Shown one piece after another: positions 7,008 to 7,711 of a DNA stretch of 7,711 bases (the stretch's first letter is position 1; each line of letters opens with the position of its first letter). The notes below the pieces were generated by a model that saw only the letters and a program-made list of their open reading frames with translations, had not been told where the DNA came from and did no database searches. The stretch spans positions 3,917 to 11,627 of the forward strand of contig DFBQ01000062.1 in NCBI GenBank assembly GCA_002367355.1. The letters run 5' to 3'. This stretch comes from Deltaproteobacteria bacterium UBA3076 (GTDB lineage: Bacteria > Desulfobacterota > Dissulfuribacteria > Dissulfuribacterales > UBA3076). A program made the translations under genes and the position numbers.

Positions 7008-7129
7008 TTAAAATAGCAGGAAAAGTAACCGATGATTAAAAAACAGTGAAATTAACTCATGAAAATAATTTATATGGAAGAACAAGCAACTGGATTTTTT
7101 CGAGAAATTGTGCGATAAACCCCGGCTTT
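7008..7129. other. AT-rich spacer between terminator and Cys-rich ORF
   Basis: I see no gene here. A 19-codon plus-strand frame at 7059-7118 (MKIIYMEEQATGFFREIVR) reads like protein, but it has no ribosome-binding site and stops at once; it could be a remnant or chance. Confidence 0.4.
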
Positions 7130-7423
7130 TTATTTATTGCCGACTTTATTGCAATATACGCCACACAGAAGGGGAGAATAGGCGCTGGCACAAGGACAAT
7201 TTGTAAAAGGACAGGTACGCTCTTTTTGACCGTCTATCCAGAAAGTGGCATGTTTACAAAAGCTGTAAACGTTTCCGGGAAGGACAGGCTCAAAGTCTTG
7301 ACAAAACTCTTCAGATGATTCTTGGAATTGACCGGAAAAAACAAAGGACATATTCAATTCTCCCTTGCCATCATTATCAATCACTTTCCCTTGCACCTCA
7401 AACTTTAAGTGTTGGGCTCGCAA
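7130..7423 (-). CDS. Small Cys-rich hypothetical protein, possibly a remnant
   Basis: A 97-codon frame opening with TTG at 7423. I do not recognise the family. The N-terminal half (about 6-32) reads like two beta strands joined by a turn (FEVQGKVIDNDGKGELNMSF). The C-terminal half holds seven cysteines (41, 56, 71, 76, 78, 87, 91), including CPFTNCPC at 71-78 and LLCGVYC at 85-91, a spacing that suggests a metal or iron-sulfur site or disulfides. There is no signal peptide or membrane segment. Translation initiation is doubtful: no good Shine-Dalgarno precedes the TTG, and the open frame extends about 20 codons further up to tandem stops (near 7480-7485) without an ATG or GTG. It may be a real gene with an unusual start (an ATT at 7435 has AAGGG 5 nt upstream) or a decayed one. 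The terminator at 6978-7007 lies downstream of it. Confidence 0.4.
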   Translation of the reverse strand: MRAQHLKFEVQGKVIDNDGKGELNMSFVFSGQFQESSEEFCQDFEPVLPGNVYSFCKHATFWIDGQKERTCPFTNCPCASAYSPLLCGVYCNKVGNK

Positions 7424-7711
7424 CTTATTTGCAATAAATGCCCTTTTCTTAAATGACCAGCAAGAATTATTCCAGGCAGTTAATCATTAATGAGCGCTGC
7501 AAAACAGTACTTATCTCCTCGCAAAAGACATATAAGAGAAACATGTTGCCATTACAAGGATTTTTTTCTTTACATTATGGAAAATTTTTTCTTAAATAAA
7601 AGGCCAACCAATAAACGCGTGAACAGGTATCTAAAAAGGTGGTGCTTTTTCAGCGGAATCATAGCTGATTTGAGCTTTTTGGAGTAAAATTTTGGCATCC
7701 TTCATTTTGTA
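7424..7711. other. AT-rich region with no supported gene
   Basis: Base composition drops clearly below that of the operon. It contains a perfect 10-bp palindrome TCATTAATGA (7484-7493) and a weak A/T hairpin AAAAAG-gtggtg-CTTTTT near 7634-7651. A 65-codon plus-strand frame from the ATG at 7490 is Lys/Phe-rich in the manner of translated AT-rich DNA and has no clear ribosome-binding site. The right end may lead into a gene beyond the window. Confidence 0.4.

Noticed and set aside
7046..7318. A 90-codon plus-strand frame starting at GTG
   Set aside because: There is no ribosome-binding site, the composition looks random, and it overlaps the more protein-like Cys-rich frame on the other strand.
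7490..7687. A 65-codon plus-strand frame from an ATG
   Set aside because: It is AT-rich DNA translated into Lys/Phe/Asn-rich sequence, with no clear ribosome-binding site and no recognisable motif.

Overview
The window looks like chromosomal DNA from a Gram-negative bacterium, most plausibly a deltaproteobacterium (Desulfobacterota). The grounds are the style of ArgS (MSTRAG-type signature), the short stand-alone ArgA-type acetyltransferase with a Cys-rich tail, the secA-argJ gene order and the dispersed-repeat style of the intergenic DNA. This placement is inference from family knowledge, not from a search.

One tightly packed minus-strand operon fills about 215-6739. In transcription order it is argS (arginyl-tRNA synthetase), a membrane-anchored SPOR-domain protein, a short GNAT N-acetylglutamate synthase (argA-like), secA (preprotein translocase ATPase) and argJ (bifunctional ornithine acetyltransferase). 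Gaps are 54, 6 and 4 nt, and secA/argJ overlap as ATGA. The two arginine genes feed the acetylated arginine pathway: the acetyltransferase makes N-acetylglutamate and ArgJ recycles the acetyl group. ArgS consumes arginine. SecA and the SPOR protein belong to protein export and cell-envelope or division functions.

Left flank (1-214): a truncated inverted-repeat element with a dRS3-like palindrome, then an 11-bp perfect hairpin and a GC-rich direct repeat just downstream of argJ. A second short palindromic element sits in the argS-SPOR gap.

Right flank (6740-7711): AT-rich and gene-poor. It contains a strong, probably bidirectional Rho-independent terminator (6978-7007) that isolates the arg/sec operon from DNA to its right. 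Between that terminator and argS is a roughly 240-nt region holding a 19-codon ORF with five Arg codons and a second small ORF whose end overlaps the argS TTG start. This Arg-rich leader ahead of an arginyl-tRNA synthetase is the most interesting hypothesis in the window: arginine-responsive leader-peptide control of argS. Further right is a small Cys-rich minus-strand ORF (7130-7423) of unknown function, possibly a real gene or a remnant.
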